Of a stretch of DNA of 64,000 nucleotides, positions 15,730-24,582 are shown piece after piece. Position 1 is the first letter of the stretch; every line of letters starts with the position of its first letter. The position numbers and the translations under genes are program-made. Under the pieces are notes generated by a model that was given only the letters and a program-made list of their open reading frames with translations, searched no databases and was not told where the DNA came from. The DNA is from an uncultured Rhodospirillaceae bacterium (GTDB lineage Bacteria; Pseudomonadota; Alphaproteobacteria; Rhodospirillales; Magnetospirillaceae): assembly GCA_903901915.1 (NCBI GenBank), contig CAIUSV010000040.1, positions 1 to 64,000 of the forward strand, given 5' to 3'.

Positions 15730-17652
15730 ATGGCGGAGCTTGGCGAGCGCCTGTTGAGGGAGTTGACCTACCGCTACATTGCCGTTCTGGCAGTGCTGGG
15801 GGCGCTTGCGGTGCTTTCGTTCCTGGGGATCACCCGCCTTACCGCCGAAGCCGGCGGCAGCGCTGAGCGGGTCAATCTGGCCGGTCGCCAACGTATGCTG
15901 GTCGAGCGCGTTGCCTTTGCCGCCAATCATCTGGCGACGCGGCACGGCGGCGAGCCGTCGGCCGCCGCCGACCTGCTGGCGGAAAGCCTCGATATGCTGG
16001 AAACCCACGGCGCCGAGATCCTCGGCGGCGCCAAGGGCGCGCCACCCGAGGCCGTGTTGGAGGTGTTTCACGGGGAAGGGTGGCATCTCGACCGGGATCT
16101 GCATGATTTCGTCGCCCACGGACGATCGCTGTTGACGCGCACGACGACGGTGGCGACGGACGATCCCGATCTCAAGGCGATTTCGGCGGCGGCCTCTGGG
16201 GCGCTGCTCGACGCTCTCGAGGAGGTCACCCTCCGCTTTCAGCGCGATAGCGAAGGCCGTATGAGCGATCTGATGGCGTTGCAAGGCGCCGCCCTGGTGG
16301 CGACGCTGTTGACATTGGTGGGAGCGGCGCTGGGGGTATTCCATCCCATGGTGTTGCGTCTGCGCGCCGATATCGAGGACCGCTTCCGCTCGGCCCGGGA
16401 TTTGCGCGAGAGCGAGGAGCGGCTGTGGCGCATCCTGGAGGAAAGTCCGGTCGGTGTCTCGGTCTCGCGCCGGTCGGACGGCGTGGTGGTATTCGCCAAC
16501 ACCCGCTTCACCGATATCCTGGGTATGCCCAAGGAGGAGTTCGTCGGGTCGTGCGCCCGTGGCCATTATGTTGACGCCAAGCAGCGCAGCAGCGTGCTCG
16601 AAGCGTTACGCCGCGATGGGCACATCGATGATGCCGAGGTCGAGTTCCGTCGCAAGAACGGTGAGCCGTTCTGGAGCCTGCTGACCATCCGCTCGACCTT
16701 TTTCGAGCGCGAGCCGGTTAACCTCGCCTGGATCTATGACATTACCGAACGCAAGGTGGCCGAACAGCAGGTCCTACTCGCGGCCAAGGTGCTTGATACG
16801 GTGACCGAGGGGGTGGTGATCACCAACGCCCGCAACCAGATCATTTTCGTCAATCCTGCGTTTACCACCATTACCGAATACAGCCGCGACGAGGTGGTCG
16901 GCTGCGACCCCAGCATCCTGAGTTCGGGCCGCCACGAGGAGGAGTTCTATGCCGCTCTGTGGAACCAGTTGCATCAGAACGGTCGCTGGTCGGGCGAGGT
17001 CTGGAACCGCCGCAAATCGGGAGAGTTTTTTGCCGAATGGCTGTCGATCTCGGTGATTCGTGATGCCACCGGGCTTTTGACCCATTACGTGGCGGTGTTC
17101 TCCGACATCACCCATCGTAAGGAAGATGAGGAAAGGGTGTGGCGGCAGGCCAATTACGACGCGCTGACCGGGTTGCCGAACCGGTCGCTGTTTTTGGACC
17201 GCCTGACCCAGGCGGTGCGTCAGGCCAAGCGCGAAAACAACCGGTTCGCCCTGATGTTTCTCGACCTGGACGGCTTCAAGGCGGTCAACGACACCCTCGG
17301 TCATGCCGCCGGCGATGTCTTGCTGCAGCAGGCCTCGGTACGGTTGGCGGACTGTATGCGCGGCAGCGACACCTTGGCCCGTCTTGCCGGTGACGAGTTT
17401 GTCGTCATTCTGCAAGGCGTCCGGGGGCGCGAGGACCCGGCCGTGGTTGCCGGCAAGATCCTGGAACAGCTGGCGCGGCCGTATCAACTTGAAGGTGGCA
17501 TCGCCCATGTCCAGGGGTCCATCGGCATCTCGATCTTTCCCGAGGATGCCGATGACGGCCCCGGTCTGGTCCGGGCGGCCGATGCCGCCATGTACATGGT
17601 CAAGCGTGGCGGCAAGAATGACTTCCGTTTCGCCGGCGATCCCAAGGGGTGA
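15730..17652 (+). CDS. membrane diguanylate cyclase with PilJ-type sensor and two PAS domains
   Basis: A 640-residue inner-membrane protein that probably makes cyclic di-GMP. A membrane segment (about 15-38) leads into a periplasmic sensor resembling the type IV pili/NarX-like N-terminal domain, with NLAGRQRMLVERV near residue 50. A second membrane segment (about 178-205) follows, then PAS domains (about 235-340 and 350-460) and a GGDEF domain (about 475-635). The active-site motif is AGDEF (553-557), a tolerated variant of GGDEF. An RxxD inhibitory site (RGSD) lies five residues before it, so product inhibition is likely. There is no EAL domain. It stands alone, 5 nt before the convergent hemerythrin gene. 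Confidence 0.92.
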   Translation: MAELGERLLRELTYRYIAVLAVLGALAVLSFLGITRLTAEAGGSAERVNLAGRQRMLVERVAFAANHLATRHGGEPSAAADLLAESLDMLETHGAEILGGAKGAPPEAVLEVFHGEGWHLDRDLHDFVAHGRSLLTRTTTVATDDPDLKAISAAASGALLDALEEVTLRFQRDSEGRMSDLMALQGAALVATLLTLVGAALGVFHPMVLRLRADIEDRFRSARDLRESEERLWRILEESPVGVSVSRRSDGVVVFANTRFTDILGMPKEEFVGSCARGHYVDAKQRSSVLEALRRDGHIDDAEVEFRRKNGEPFWSLLTIRSTFFEREPVNLAWIYDITERKVAEQQVLLAAKVLDTVTEGVVITNARNQIIFVNPAFTTITEYSRDEVVGCDPSILSSGRHEEEFYAALWNQLHQNGRWSGEVWNRRKSGEFFAEWLSISVIRDATGLLTHYVAVFSDITHRKEDEERVWRQANYDALTGLPNRSLFLDRLTQAVRQAKRENNRFALMFLDLDGFKAVNDTLGHAAGDVLLQQASVRLADCMRGSDTLARLAGDEFVVILQGVRGREDPAVVAGKILEQLARPYQLEGGIAHVQGSIGISIFPEDADDGPGLVRAADAAMYMVKRGGKNDFRFAGDPKG

Positions 17653-17656
17653 CGGA

Positions 17657-18076
17657 TTACCCCAGCTGGGCGAGGTAAGGGCGATAGGGCTTGTCGTCGG
17701 CGACGATGTGATCGACCAGCCAGCGCTGAAGATACCGGGCGGTTTCAAGGGTAAGCGCGCTGAAATCGGCGGTGCCCCGATCAAGCGCGACGAAGCGTTC
17801 GAGCAGCAACCGCGCTTCGGTCAGCAGCCGTTCGTGTTCCACCCGGTGGGCGGCCAGATGGGGGTAGGAAACGCGGTCCATCAGCGTTTCCTCCTCGATG
17901 AAATGGCGCCTTGTCTGCTCGATCAATTCGGCCAGGATCTTGTCGAGACGGGCAGGCTCCGTCCCCTCGCGGGCAGCTACAAGGAAATCGTTGGTCAGGG
18001 CCACCAGCCGCCGGTGCTCGGCGTCCATGGCCGGGATGCCGACCTTGAGGTTATCCGACCACTCGATCAACGTCAT
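17657..18076 (-). CDS. bacteriohemerythrin
   Basis: A 139-residue four-helix oxygen-binding di-iron protein. All ligand motifs are visible: a first His in MDAEHRRL, His-x3-Glu in RRHFIEEE, His-x3-His in HRVEH, and His-x4-Asp in HIVADD. The domain fills the protein, so it is a free-standing carrier or oxygen sensor rather than part of a receptor. ATG at 18076 is preferred over GTG at 18085 because AAGGAG lies at good spacing. Its start overlaps the stop of the uracil-DNA glycosylase gene (ATGA), so the two are probably co-translated. The gene converges on the diguanylate cyclase. Confidence 0.94.
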   Translation of the reverse strand: MTLIEWSDNLKVGIPAMDAEHRRLVALTNDFLVAAREGTEPARLDKILAELIEQTRRHFIEEETLMDRVSYPHLAAHRVEHERLLTEARLLLERFVALDRGTADFSALTLETARYLQRWLVDHIVADDKPYRPYLAQLG

Positions 18077-18738
18077 TGACGACACTCCTTAACGGCGTCG
18101 AGCAGGGTGGTGACGGCGGCCACGAACATCGGTCCGGTGAGGCGCCCGGTGTTGGTGTTGTAGCGCGAGCAGTGATAGCTGTCGACCAGCACCACCCCGG
18201 CGGGGGCCGCCAGGCGATGCACCGCGCCATGTCCGAACGCGAAGGCTGATTTGCGCAGGCCCAGGGCGGCCAAAACCTGGCCGTGGGACTCGCGGCCCAG
18301 GCTGAGGATACCTCGCAGATTGGGCATGGCGGCGATCTCGGCGGCGAGAAAGGGTCGGCAGGCGGCGAATTCCGCCGGCAGCGGCTTGTTGGCCGGTGGC
18401 ACGCACCGCGCCGCGTTGGTGACGCGGCAGTTCGCCAGGGTGAAGCCGTCGTTGAAGCTGGCTCCGTAGCTCCCATGGGCCAGCCCCAAATCCGCCAGGG
18501 TGGCGTAAAGCAGATCGCCGGCGTAGTCACCGGTGAAGGGGCGGCCGGTACGGTTGGCTCCCTTCAGTCCCGGCGCCAGCCCGACCACCAGTATCTCGGC
18601 GTCAAGTCCGCCGAACGACGGCACCGGGGCATGATGCCAGCCGGGATAAGTGCGGCGGTTGTCGGCGCGGAATGCCACCAGGCGGGGACACCGTTCGCAC
18701 TCGCGCTCGGGTTCGGCCAGTCGCACCACCTCAGTCAC
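18073..18738 (-). CDS. uracil-DNA glycosylase family 5 (UDGb-like)
   Basis: An Fe-S uracil-DNA glycosylase of about 221 residues. Motif A is GLAPGLKGANRTGRPFTGD, as in family 5 enzymes, and the second motif is HCSRYNTNTGRL near the C-terminus. Four cysteines fit the [4Fe-4S] cluster: a CxxC near the N-terminus (ECERCPRL), one in RCVPP and one in AACRP. It removes uracil and other deaminated bases from DNA. The start is uncertain: GTG at 18747, 18738 or 18729 all suit the family, whereas GTG at 18807 would overlap the upstream gene by 77 nt. I chose 18738 as a compromise. Confidence 0.88.
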   Translation of the reverse strand: MTEVVRLAEPERECERCPRLVAFRADNRRTYPGWHHAPVPSFGGLDAEILVVGLAPGLKGANRTGRPFTGDYAGDLLYATLADLGLAHGSYGASFNDGFTLANCRVTNAARCVPPANKPLPAEFAACRPFLAAEIAAMPNLRGILSLGRESHGQVLAALGLRKSAFAFGHGAVHRLAAPAGVVLVDSYHCSRYNTNTGRLTGPMFVAAVTTLLDAVKECRQ

Positions 18739-19291
18739 CGCCGCCACGGTCGTCTCGATAGGCTTGTGCCCGGGCGATCTGGGATTCCAGATCCAGTAAT
18801 TCGACAAAGGTGTCGGCCTGACGGCGCAACTCGTCGGCCACCATGGGCGGCTGCGAGCGGATGGTACTGACCACGGTGACGCGCACCCCCTTGCGCTGAA
18901 CCGCCTCGACCAGACGGCGGAAGTCTCCGTCGCCGGAGAACAGAACCGCGTGATCCAGGTATGGGGCCATTTCCATCAGGTCGATGGCCAGCTCGATATC
19001 CATGTTGCCTTTGATCTTGCGCCGGCCGGTGGCATCGGTGAATTCCTTGGTCGGCTTGGTGACCATGGTGTAGCCGTTATAGTCAAGCCAGTCTACCAGC
19101 GGCCGTATTGGAGAATACTCTTGGTCCTCCATCAATGCCGTGTAGTAGAACGCTCGTACAAGTCTACCTTTCGCGGCAAAAAGCTGAAGAAGTTTTTTGT
19201 AGTCTATGTCAAAACCAAGTCCGCGAGCGGCGGCGTACAGATTTGATCCATCAATAAATAGTCCAATTCGCTCACTTGAATAGAATTGCAT
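18731..19291 (-). CDS. NYN/LabA-like (DUF88) PIN-fold protein
   Basis: A 186-residue NYN domain protein of the LabA/DUF88 type, a PIN-like fold usually acting as a metal-dependent RNase. Conserved acidic residues appear in order: LFIDGSNLY (Asp near 14), NMDIELAIDLM (Asp near 98 and 104) and LFSGDGDFRRL (Asp near 122 and 124). The length is typical. ATG at 19291 fits the family start. It heads a minus-strand run with the glycosylase and hemerythrin genes, which overlap one another. Its RNA substrate is unknown. Confidence 0.85.
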   Translation of the reverse strand: MQFYSSERIGLFIDGSNLYAAARGLGFDIDYKKLLQLFAAKGRLVRAFYYTALMEDQEYSPIRPLVDWLDYNGYTMVTKPTKEFTDATGRRKIKGNMDIELAIDLMEMAPYLDHAVLFSGDGDFRRLVEAVQRKGVRVTVVSTIRSQPPMVADELRRQADTFVELLDLESQIARAQAYRDDRGGGD

Positions 19292-19408
19292 GTGAAACCT
19301 ACTGGTTGAAATTAAATTATCCACCCCGAGCGGTGAAAAATGTCCCCTAAAGGTAGGCGGCGACGAGGGTGTTCGCAAGGGGAACCCGGCGGTATCCGCG
19401 CAGTGGGC

Positions 19409-19436
19409 TTGCTTTCCGGAGCGCGGGGGCTATATA
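19409..19436 (+). promoter_or_regulatory. promoter for rpoZ
   Basis: TTGCTT (19409-19414), a 16-nt spacer and TATATA (19431-19436) lie about 40 nt before the rpoZ start. The AT-rich stretch near 19300-19320 probably serves the divergent NYN gene. Confidence 0.6.
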
Positions 19437-19477
19437 AGCTGTCTTCTTTCTCCGGTTGTCCAGGGTAGGGATTATCG

Positions 19478-19867
19478 ATGGCGCGCGTAACGGTTGAAGA
19501 TTGTGTACTGAGGATTCCGAACCGCTTCGAGCTGGTTCTGGTGGCGGGCCAGCGTGCCCGCGATGTTTCCGCCGGCGCCAGGATCACGCTGGAGCGCGAT
19601 AACGACAAGAATCCGGTGGTCGCGCTGCGCGAGATTGCCGAGGGCACCGTCGATCTGGATCTGCTGCAAAATGCCCTGATCCAGGGCTTGCAGAAGCATG
19701 TCGAGGTCGACGAGCCGGAAGAGGACGAGATGGAGGGCTTCGTGCCCGACCGCGACCTTACCTTCGAGACCATCGCCAACGAGGACGAGATGGTCGAGGA
19801 CGGCATGTCCATCACCGAGGACGGGATGGATCTGGACGCCGATGCCGCCGGTCTTGCCGACGAGTGA
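19478..19867 (+). CDS. rpoZ: RNA polymerase omega subunit
   Basis: A 129-residue omega subunit. The conserved core [20 protein letters not shown] continues with [12 protein letters not shown] and [13 protein letters not shown] (to about residue 60). An acidic C-terminal tail (about 75-129) is typical of alphaproteobacterial omega. It helps assemble the beta-prime subunit and, with DksA, forms ppGpp binding sites on polymerase. The next gene is rsh, which makes and degrades ppGpp; this pairing is conserved in many proteobacteria. Confidence 0.96.
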   Translation: MARVTVEDCVLRIPNRFELVLVAGQRARDVSAGARITLERDNDKNPVVALREIAEGTVDLDLLQNALIQGLQKHVEVDEPEEDEMEGFVPDRDLTFETIANEDEMVEDGMSITEDGMDLDADAAGLADE

Positions 19868-20010
19868 TCCGTGGTTTCGCGGTGGCTCCATTCCGCTTTG
19901 AGGGGGATGGGGCGTCGCGGGAACGGTTTCCTCTTTTCCTTTGGGCGCTCGCCGTACACACTCGTTAGGAATGGCGGCCGCGGCGGTCGCCGTGTTGGGA
20001 TGCTGTCGGC

Positions 20011-22167
20011 ATGATGCGCCAATTTGAATTGGTCGAGCGCGTCAAGTCCTATGATCCGGGGGCGGACGAGGACGCCATCAACCGCGCCTATGTCTTCGCC
20101 ATGAAGATGCACGGTTCGCAGCTTCGCGCCTCGGGCGACCCCTATTTTTCCCATCCTATCGAGGTTGCCGGCATTCTGACCCGCTATCGGCTGGATTGCG
20201 CCTCGATCATTACCGCCCTGCTGCACGATACCATCGAGGATACTCCGGCCACCCAGGAGGATATCGAGCGGCTGTTCGGCCGCGAGATCGCCCGGCTGGT
20301 GGATGGCGTCACCAAGCTGAACCGCATCGAGCTTCAGTCCGACCACGCCAAGCAGGCGGAAAATCTGCGCAAGCTGGTGCTGGCCATGAGCGAGGACATC
20401 CGTGTCCTGCTGGTCAAACTGGCCGACCGCATGCACAACATGCGCACCCTGCATTACATCAAGAACCCGGACAAGCGCCGGCGTATCGCCATGGAGACCA
20501 TGGAGATCTACGCGCCGCTGGCCGAGCGTATCGGCATGCAGGGCATCAAGATGGAGCTGGAGGATCTGGCCTTCGGCGAGCTTCATCCCGATGCACGGGC
20601 TTCGATCGTGGCGCGCCTCTCCTTCCTGCGCGAGCAGGGCGGCGATCTGATTGGCCGTATCCTCGAGGAGTTGCGCAAGATTCTGGGCGAGGCGGGTCTT
20701 AGCGCCACCGTATCGGGGCGCGAGAAGACGCCCTATTCCATCTGGCGCAAGATGCAGCACAAGAATGTCGGTTTCGAGCAATTGTCCGACATCATGGCCT
20801 TCCGCGTCTCGGTGGACAGTGTGCAGGACTGCTATCAGGCGCTGGGAGTGATCCATTCCAAGTACCCGATGGTGCCCAATCGCTTCAAGGACTACATCTC
20901 GACCCCCAAGCCCAACGGCTACCGTTCGCTCCATACCGGCGTGTTCGGTCCCGAGCGCCATCGTATCGAGGTGCAGATTCGCACCAACGAGATGCACGAG
21001 GTGGCGGAATTGGGGGTGGCCGCCCATTGGAAGTACAAGCAGGACGGCGGCAATCTCACCGACGGGCGCCAGTACCGCTGGTTGCGCGAGTTGCTCGACA
21101 TCTTGGAGCATGCCTCCAACCCGGAAGAGTTCCTGGAACATACCAAGCTGGAAATGTTTCAGGATCAGGTGTTCTGCTTCACCCCCAAGGGTGATCTGAT
21201 CTCGCTGCCGCGCGGTGCCTGTCCGGTGGATTTCGCCTATGCCGTCCATTCCCAGGTGGGCGACACCTGCGTCGGCGCCAAGGTCAACGGCCGCATCATG
21301 CCGCTTCGGACCCAGCTCCAAAACGGCGATCAGGTCGATATCATCACGTCGAAGGCGCAGACGCCCAATCCCACCTGGGAGCGGTTCGTCGTCACCGGCA
21401 AGGCGCGCGCCCGCATTCGCCGTTTCATCCGCACCCAGCAGCGGGCGCAGTACACCGAACTGGGCCGCGCCATCCTGGTGCGGGCGTTCCGTCAGGAAGG
21501 CTACGATTTCACCGAGAAAGCCGCCGACGGGGTTTTGAAGATCTTCAAGGCTCCCAGCGTCGATGATCTGTTGGCCATGGTGGGCGAGGGCAACCTGACC
21601 GCCCGCGAGGTGGTCTCCTCGGTGTTCCCCGAACTGAAGGCCCAGGCCAGCCGCCCCGATAACGTGGTGGCGCTGAAGGCGCGCGGCGGCAAGGCGGCAT
21701 CGGACAAGAAGGACAAGGGCGGGGCGGTGCCGATCAAGGGGCTGATCCCCGGCATGGCCATGCATTTCGCCGGTTGCTGCCATCCGCTGCCGGGTGACCG
21801 CATCGTCGGTATCGTCGCCACCGGCAAGGGCGTCACCATCCACACCATCGACTGCGAGAATCTGGAGCAGTACGCCGACCAGCCGGAGCGCTGGCTTGAT
21901 CTCGCCTGGGACGATGCGGAATCCAACGGTCATGTCGGCCGCATCGATCTGGTGGTGGCCAACGAACCCGGCGCGTTCGGCGCGATTTCGACGGTGATTG
22001 CCAAGAATATGGGCAATATCACCAATCTCAAGATCACCAACCGCACCACCGATTTTTTCGAGATGCTGATCGACATCGAGGTGCGTGACGTCAAACACCT
22101 CACCAACGTCATCGCGGCGTTGCGCGCCACGCCCGCCATCAACTCGGTCGAACGCGCCCGCAATTGA
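20011..22167 (+). CDS. rsh: bifunctional (p)ppGpp synthetase/hydrolase
   Basis: A 718-residue long RelA/SpoT homologue. The N-terminal HD hydrolase keeps its ligands ([12 protein letters not shown] and LLHDTIEDT). The synthetase domain (about 240-350) has [20 protein letters not shown] and [11 protein letters not shown]. The motif RFKD in NRFKDYIS is the RxKD signature of bifunctional enzymes; RelA-only enzymes have ExDD. A TGS domain (about 385-450), a helical/zinc-finger-like region with CCHPLPGD and a C-terminal ACT domain (about 640-718) follow. It controls the stringent response in the cytoplasm, often ribosome-associated. Confidence 0.97.
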   Translation: MMRQFELVERVKSYDPGADEDAINRAYVFAMKMHGSQLRASGDPYFSHPIEVAGILTRYRLDCASIITALLHDTIEDTPATQEDIERLFGREIARLVDGVTKLNRIELQSDHAKQAENLRKLVLAMSEDIRVLLVKLADRMHNMRTLHYIKNPDKRRRIAMETMEIYAPLAERIGMQGIKMELEDLAFGELHPDARASIVARLSFLREQGGDLIGRILEELRKILGEAGLSATVSGREKTPYSIWRKMQHKNVGFEQLSDIMAFRVSVDSVQDCYQALGVIHSKYPMVPNRFKDYISTPKPNGYRSLHTGVFGPERHRIEVQIRTNEMHEVAELGVAAHWKYKQDGGNLTDGRQYRWLRELLDILEHASNPEEFLEHTKLEMFQDQVFCFTPKGDLISLPRGACPVDFAYAVHSQVGDTCVGAKVNGRIMPLRTQLQNGDQVDIITSKAQTPNPTWERFVVTGKARARIRRFIRTQQRAQYTELGRAILVRAFRQEGYDFTEKAADGVLKIFKAPSVDDLLAMVGEGNLTAREVVSSVFPELKAQASRPDNVVALKARGGKAASDKKDKGGAVPIKGLIPGMAMHFAGCCHPLPGDRIVGIVATGKGVTIHTIDCENLEQYADQPERWLDLAWDDAESNGHVGRIDLVVANEPGAFGAISTVIAKNMGNITNLKITNRTTDFFEMLIDIEVRDVKHLTNVIAALRATPAINSVERARN

Positions 22168-22197
22168 TATTATTTCGAGCCCCCTCAATCACCGGGC

Positions 22198-22277
22198 ACC
22201 CTGCGTCCACAGGGTTTGGCTCTCGCGCCATCAGGCGCGCCGGGCCTTGCCCGCAACTCCCCACCAATATTGGTGGG
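22198..22277 (+). promoter_or_regulatory. four tandem inverted repeats in the rsh-pdxJ spacer
   Basis: The 133-nt spacer contains four short perfect stems in a row: 22198-22203/22210-22215 (6 bp), 22224-22229/22234-22239 (6 bp), 22241-22245/22249-22253 (5 bp), and an 18-bp palindrome with no loop (22260-22277). The last one lies 23 nt before the pdxJ start. The set looks like a structured leader or an operator; it resembles no riboswitch class I know. Confidence 0.6.
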
Positions 22278-22300
22278 TCGGTAGCAGGAGTCCCACGGCC

Positions 22301-23035
22301 ATGACCCGCCGCCTTCGTCTCGGCGTGAACATCGATCACGTCGCCACCATTCGCAACGCTCGTGGCGGTCGCCATCCCGATCCGGTGCGGGCCGCCCATC
22401 TCGCCGCGAGCGCCGGCGCCGACGGCATCACCGCCCACCTGCGCGAGGATCGCCGTCACATCGCCGACCGCGACATCGAACGCCTGTCCAACGAGATCGC
22501 CCTGCCGCTGAATTTCGAGATGGCGGCCACCGAGGAAATGGTTGCCATCGCGCTCCGCCATCGGCCCCATGCCGCCTGCATCGTGCCCGAGCGACGCGAG
22601 GAGCGCACCACCGAGGGCGGTCTTGATGTCGCCGGCAACGTCGCCACACTGAAGCCGCTGGTGGGGCGGTTGGTGGAGGCCGGGATTCGCGTCTCCATGT
22701 TCGTCGAGGCCGATCCGCGCCAGTTGGACGCGGCGCGGGCGGTGGGGGCGCCGGTGGTGGAACTGCATACCGGGGCCTATTGCGACGCCGAAGGCGCCGG
22801 CCGTGACCGCGAATTCGCCCGTATCATTGCCGCCGCCGGCCATGCCGAGGCCATCGGGCTGGAATGCCACGCCGGCCACGGCCTCAGCTACGACACCGTC
22901 AAGCCGGTGGCGGCCATCGCCACCATTGCCGAACTCAACATCGGCCATTTCCTGGTGGGCGAAGCGATCTTCATCGGCTTCGAGGCGTCGATCCGCCACA
23001 TGCGGGCGTTGATGGACGAGGCGCGCGGGCGATGA
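22301..23035 (+). CDS. pdxJ: pyridoxine 5'-phosphate synthase
   Basis: A 244-residue TIM-barrel enzyme that condenses 1-deoxy-xylulose 5-phosphate with 3-amino-2-oxopropyl phosphate, the last ring-forming step of DXP-dependent vitamin B6 synthesis. Diagnostic segments are [17 protein letters not shown] (N-terminal), [36 protein letters not shown] and [14 protein letters not shown]. The ATG at 22301 has a GCAGGAG site at good spacing. It is preceded by the tandem-repeat leader. In many relatives acpS follows directly; here lepB does, after 114 nt. Confidence 0.96.
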   Translation: MTRRLRLGVNIDHVATIRNARGGRHPDPVRAAHLAASAGADGITAHLREDRRHIADRDIERLSNEIALPLNFEMAATEEMVAIALRHRPHAACIVPERREERTTEGGLDVAGNVATLKPLVGRLVEAGIRVSMFVEADPRQLDAARAVGAPVVELHTGAYCDAEGAGRDREFARIIAAAGHAEAIGLECHAGHGLSYDTVKPVAAIATIAELNIGHFLVGEAIFIGFEASIRHMRALMDEARGR

Positions 23036-23149
23036 TCTCGGCCATCGCGGCTTGACAGCGGCGTTGCGGGCTGGCTTGATCTGCGCGGCCCTGGGACTGT
23101 CTCCTCGGTGGTCAATTCAATTAATTCAAACGGTTGGACGGCGACGCTG

Positions 23150-23893
23150 ATGTCTAAAGGTAAGTCGGGCGGGATGGTTGAAACGGTGCGGACCATCGTT
23201 TACGCCATGCTCATCGCCGGGGGCGTGCGGACGGTGGCGTTCGAGCCCTTCAACATCCCGTCGGGATCGATGATCCCCAGCCTGCTGATCGGCGATTATC
23301 TGTTCGTCTCGAAATACGCCTATGGCTACTCGCGCTATTCCATGCCGTTCGGTATCGGTCCCGGCGGCGGCCGCCTCATGGAGAAGGCGCCCCAGCGCGG
23401 CGATGTGGTGGTGTTCAAGAAGCCGCCAGAGAACAAGGTGGACTATATCAAGCGGGTCATCGGATTGCCGGGCGACCGCGTTCAGGTCAAGGGCGGCATC
23501 CTCCATATCAACGGCGCGGCGGTGGATCGCAAGCGTGTCGAGGATTTCGTCGAACGTGACCGCGACGGCAACATCATCCGGGCGCCGCAGTATGTCGAGA
23601 CCCTGCCTAACGGCAAGACCCATCGCATCATCGAGTTTCTTGGCGATAACGGCCCGGCCGACAACACCATCGAATACGTGGTGCCGCCTGGCCATTATTT
23701 CATGATGGGCGATAACCGGGATAATTCGGCGGATTCCCGCTTTCTGTCCGAGGTCGGCTACGTCCCGGCGGAGAATCTGGTGGGGCGTGCCGAACTGCTG
23801 TTCTTCTCGGGCGACGGCAGCGCCGCGCTGTGGGAGGTTTGGCGTTGGCCGTGGGCGATCCGCTACGCGCGGCTGTTGCAGGGTATCGAGTGA
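23150..23893 (+). CDS. lepB: signal peptidase I
   Basis: A 247-residue inner-membrane protease that removes signal peptides from exported proteins. One membrane segment (TVRTIVYAMLIAGGVRTVAF, about 12-31) precedes the catalytic Ser in PSGSMIPSLL. The general-base Lys lies in VDYIKRVIGLPGD, and the late box GHYFMMGDNRDNSADSR is present. ATG at 23150 puts the anchor at the usual place; GTG at 23108 would add 14 residues. Its stop overlaps the rnc start (GTGA). Confidence 0.96.
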   Translation: MSKGKSGGMVETVRTIVYAMLIAGGVRTVAFEPFNIPSGSMIPSLLIGDYLFVSKYAYGYSRYSMPFGIGPGGGRLMEKAPQRGDVVVFKKPPENKVDYIKRVIGLPGDRVQVKGGILHINGAAVDRKRVEDFVERDRDGNIIRAPQYVETLPNGKTHRIIEFLGDNGPADNTIEYVVPPGHYFMMGDNRDNSADSRFLSEVGYVPAENLVGRAELLFFSGDGSAALWEVWRWPWAIRYARLLQGIE

Positions 23894-24582
23894 GGGAGAT
23901 GGCCGGGGCGGACTCCCAACTCGGCGACCTTCTGGGGCATCGCTTCGCCCGGCCCGAACTGCTGACCCAGGCGCTGACCCATCCGTCCGTCACCCAGAAC
24001 CGGCGGCGTCAGTCGGCACCTTACGAGCGGCTGGAATTCCTTGGCGATCGGGTGTTGGGGCTGGTGGTGGCCGACATGTTGTTCCACCACTTTCCCGACG
24101 AGGCCGAAGGCGCCTTGGCGCGCCGGTTCACTGCCTTGGTGCGGCGTGAAGCGGTGGCGCGGGTGGCGGTCGCTATCGGCTTGGCCGATGTTCTTACCAT
24201 GGCTAAGGGCGACGAGGAGGCCGGCGGTCGGGGCAATCCCGGCATTCTGGCCGATGCCTGCGAGGCGGTGATCGGCGCCCTTTACGCCGATGGTGGCTTC
24301 GAGGTGGCGGCGGCATTCGTGCGTCGCCAGTGGCAGGTACTGATGGAGGAACTGGCGGCACCGCCCAAGGATGCCAAGACGGCGCTTCAGGAATGGGCGC
24401 AGGGGCGGGGCAAGCCGTTGCCGGTTTACCGCACCTTGGGGGCCGAGGGACCGCCGCACGATCCGATGTTTCTGGTCGAGGTCGGGGTCGAGGGCCAGGG
24501 CGCGGCCACCGGCCGAGGTCCTTCCAAACGCACGGCGGAGCAGGCCGCCGCCACCGCCCTGCTGGAAAAGGTGAAAGCATGA
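23890..24582 (+). CDS. rnc: ribonuclease III
   Basis: A 230-residue double-strand-specific endoribonuclease that processes rRNA and other structured RNAs. The RNase III signature ERLEFLGDRVLGLVVADML holds the catalytic acids, with the second acidic cluster in ADACEAVIGALYADGG. A dsRNA-binding domain occupies about 160-230 (DAKTALQEWAQ to RTAEQAAATALL). The GTG at 23890 overlaps the lepB stop and has AGGG at proper spacing; ATG at 23899 has its ribosome site too close. The stop overlaps era (ATGA). Confidence 0.95.
   Translation: MREMAGADSQLGDLLGHRFARPELLTQALTHPSVTQNRRRQSAPYERLEFLGDRVLGLVVADMLFHHFPDEAEGALARRFTALVRREAVARVAVAIGLADVLTMAKGDEEAGGRGNPGILADACEAVIGALYADGGFEVAAAFVRRQWQVLMEELAAPPKDAKTALQEWAQGRGKPLPVYRTLGAEGPPHDPMFLVEVGVEGQGAATGRGPSKRTAEQAAATALLEKVKA

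Noticed and set aside
19312-22188. A 958-codon open frame on the minus strand opposite rsh
   Set aside because: It is a shadow of the rsh codon pattern in GC-rich DNA. Its translation has no recognisable domain and rsh explains the region fully.
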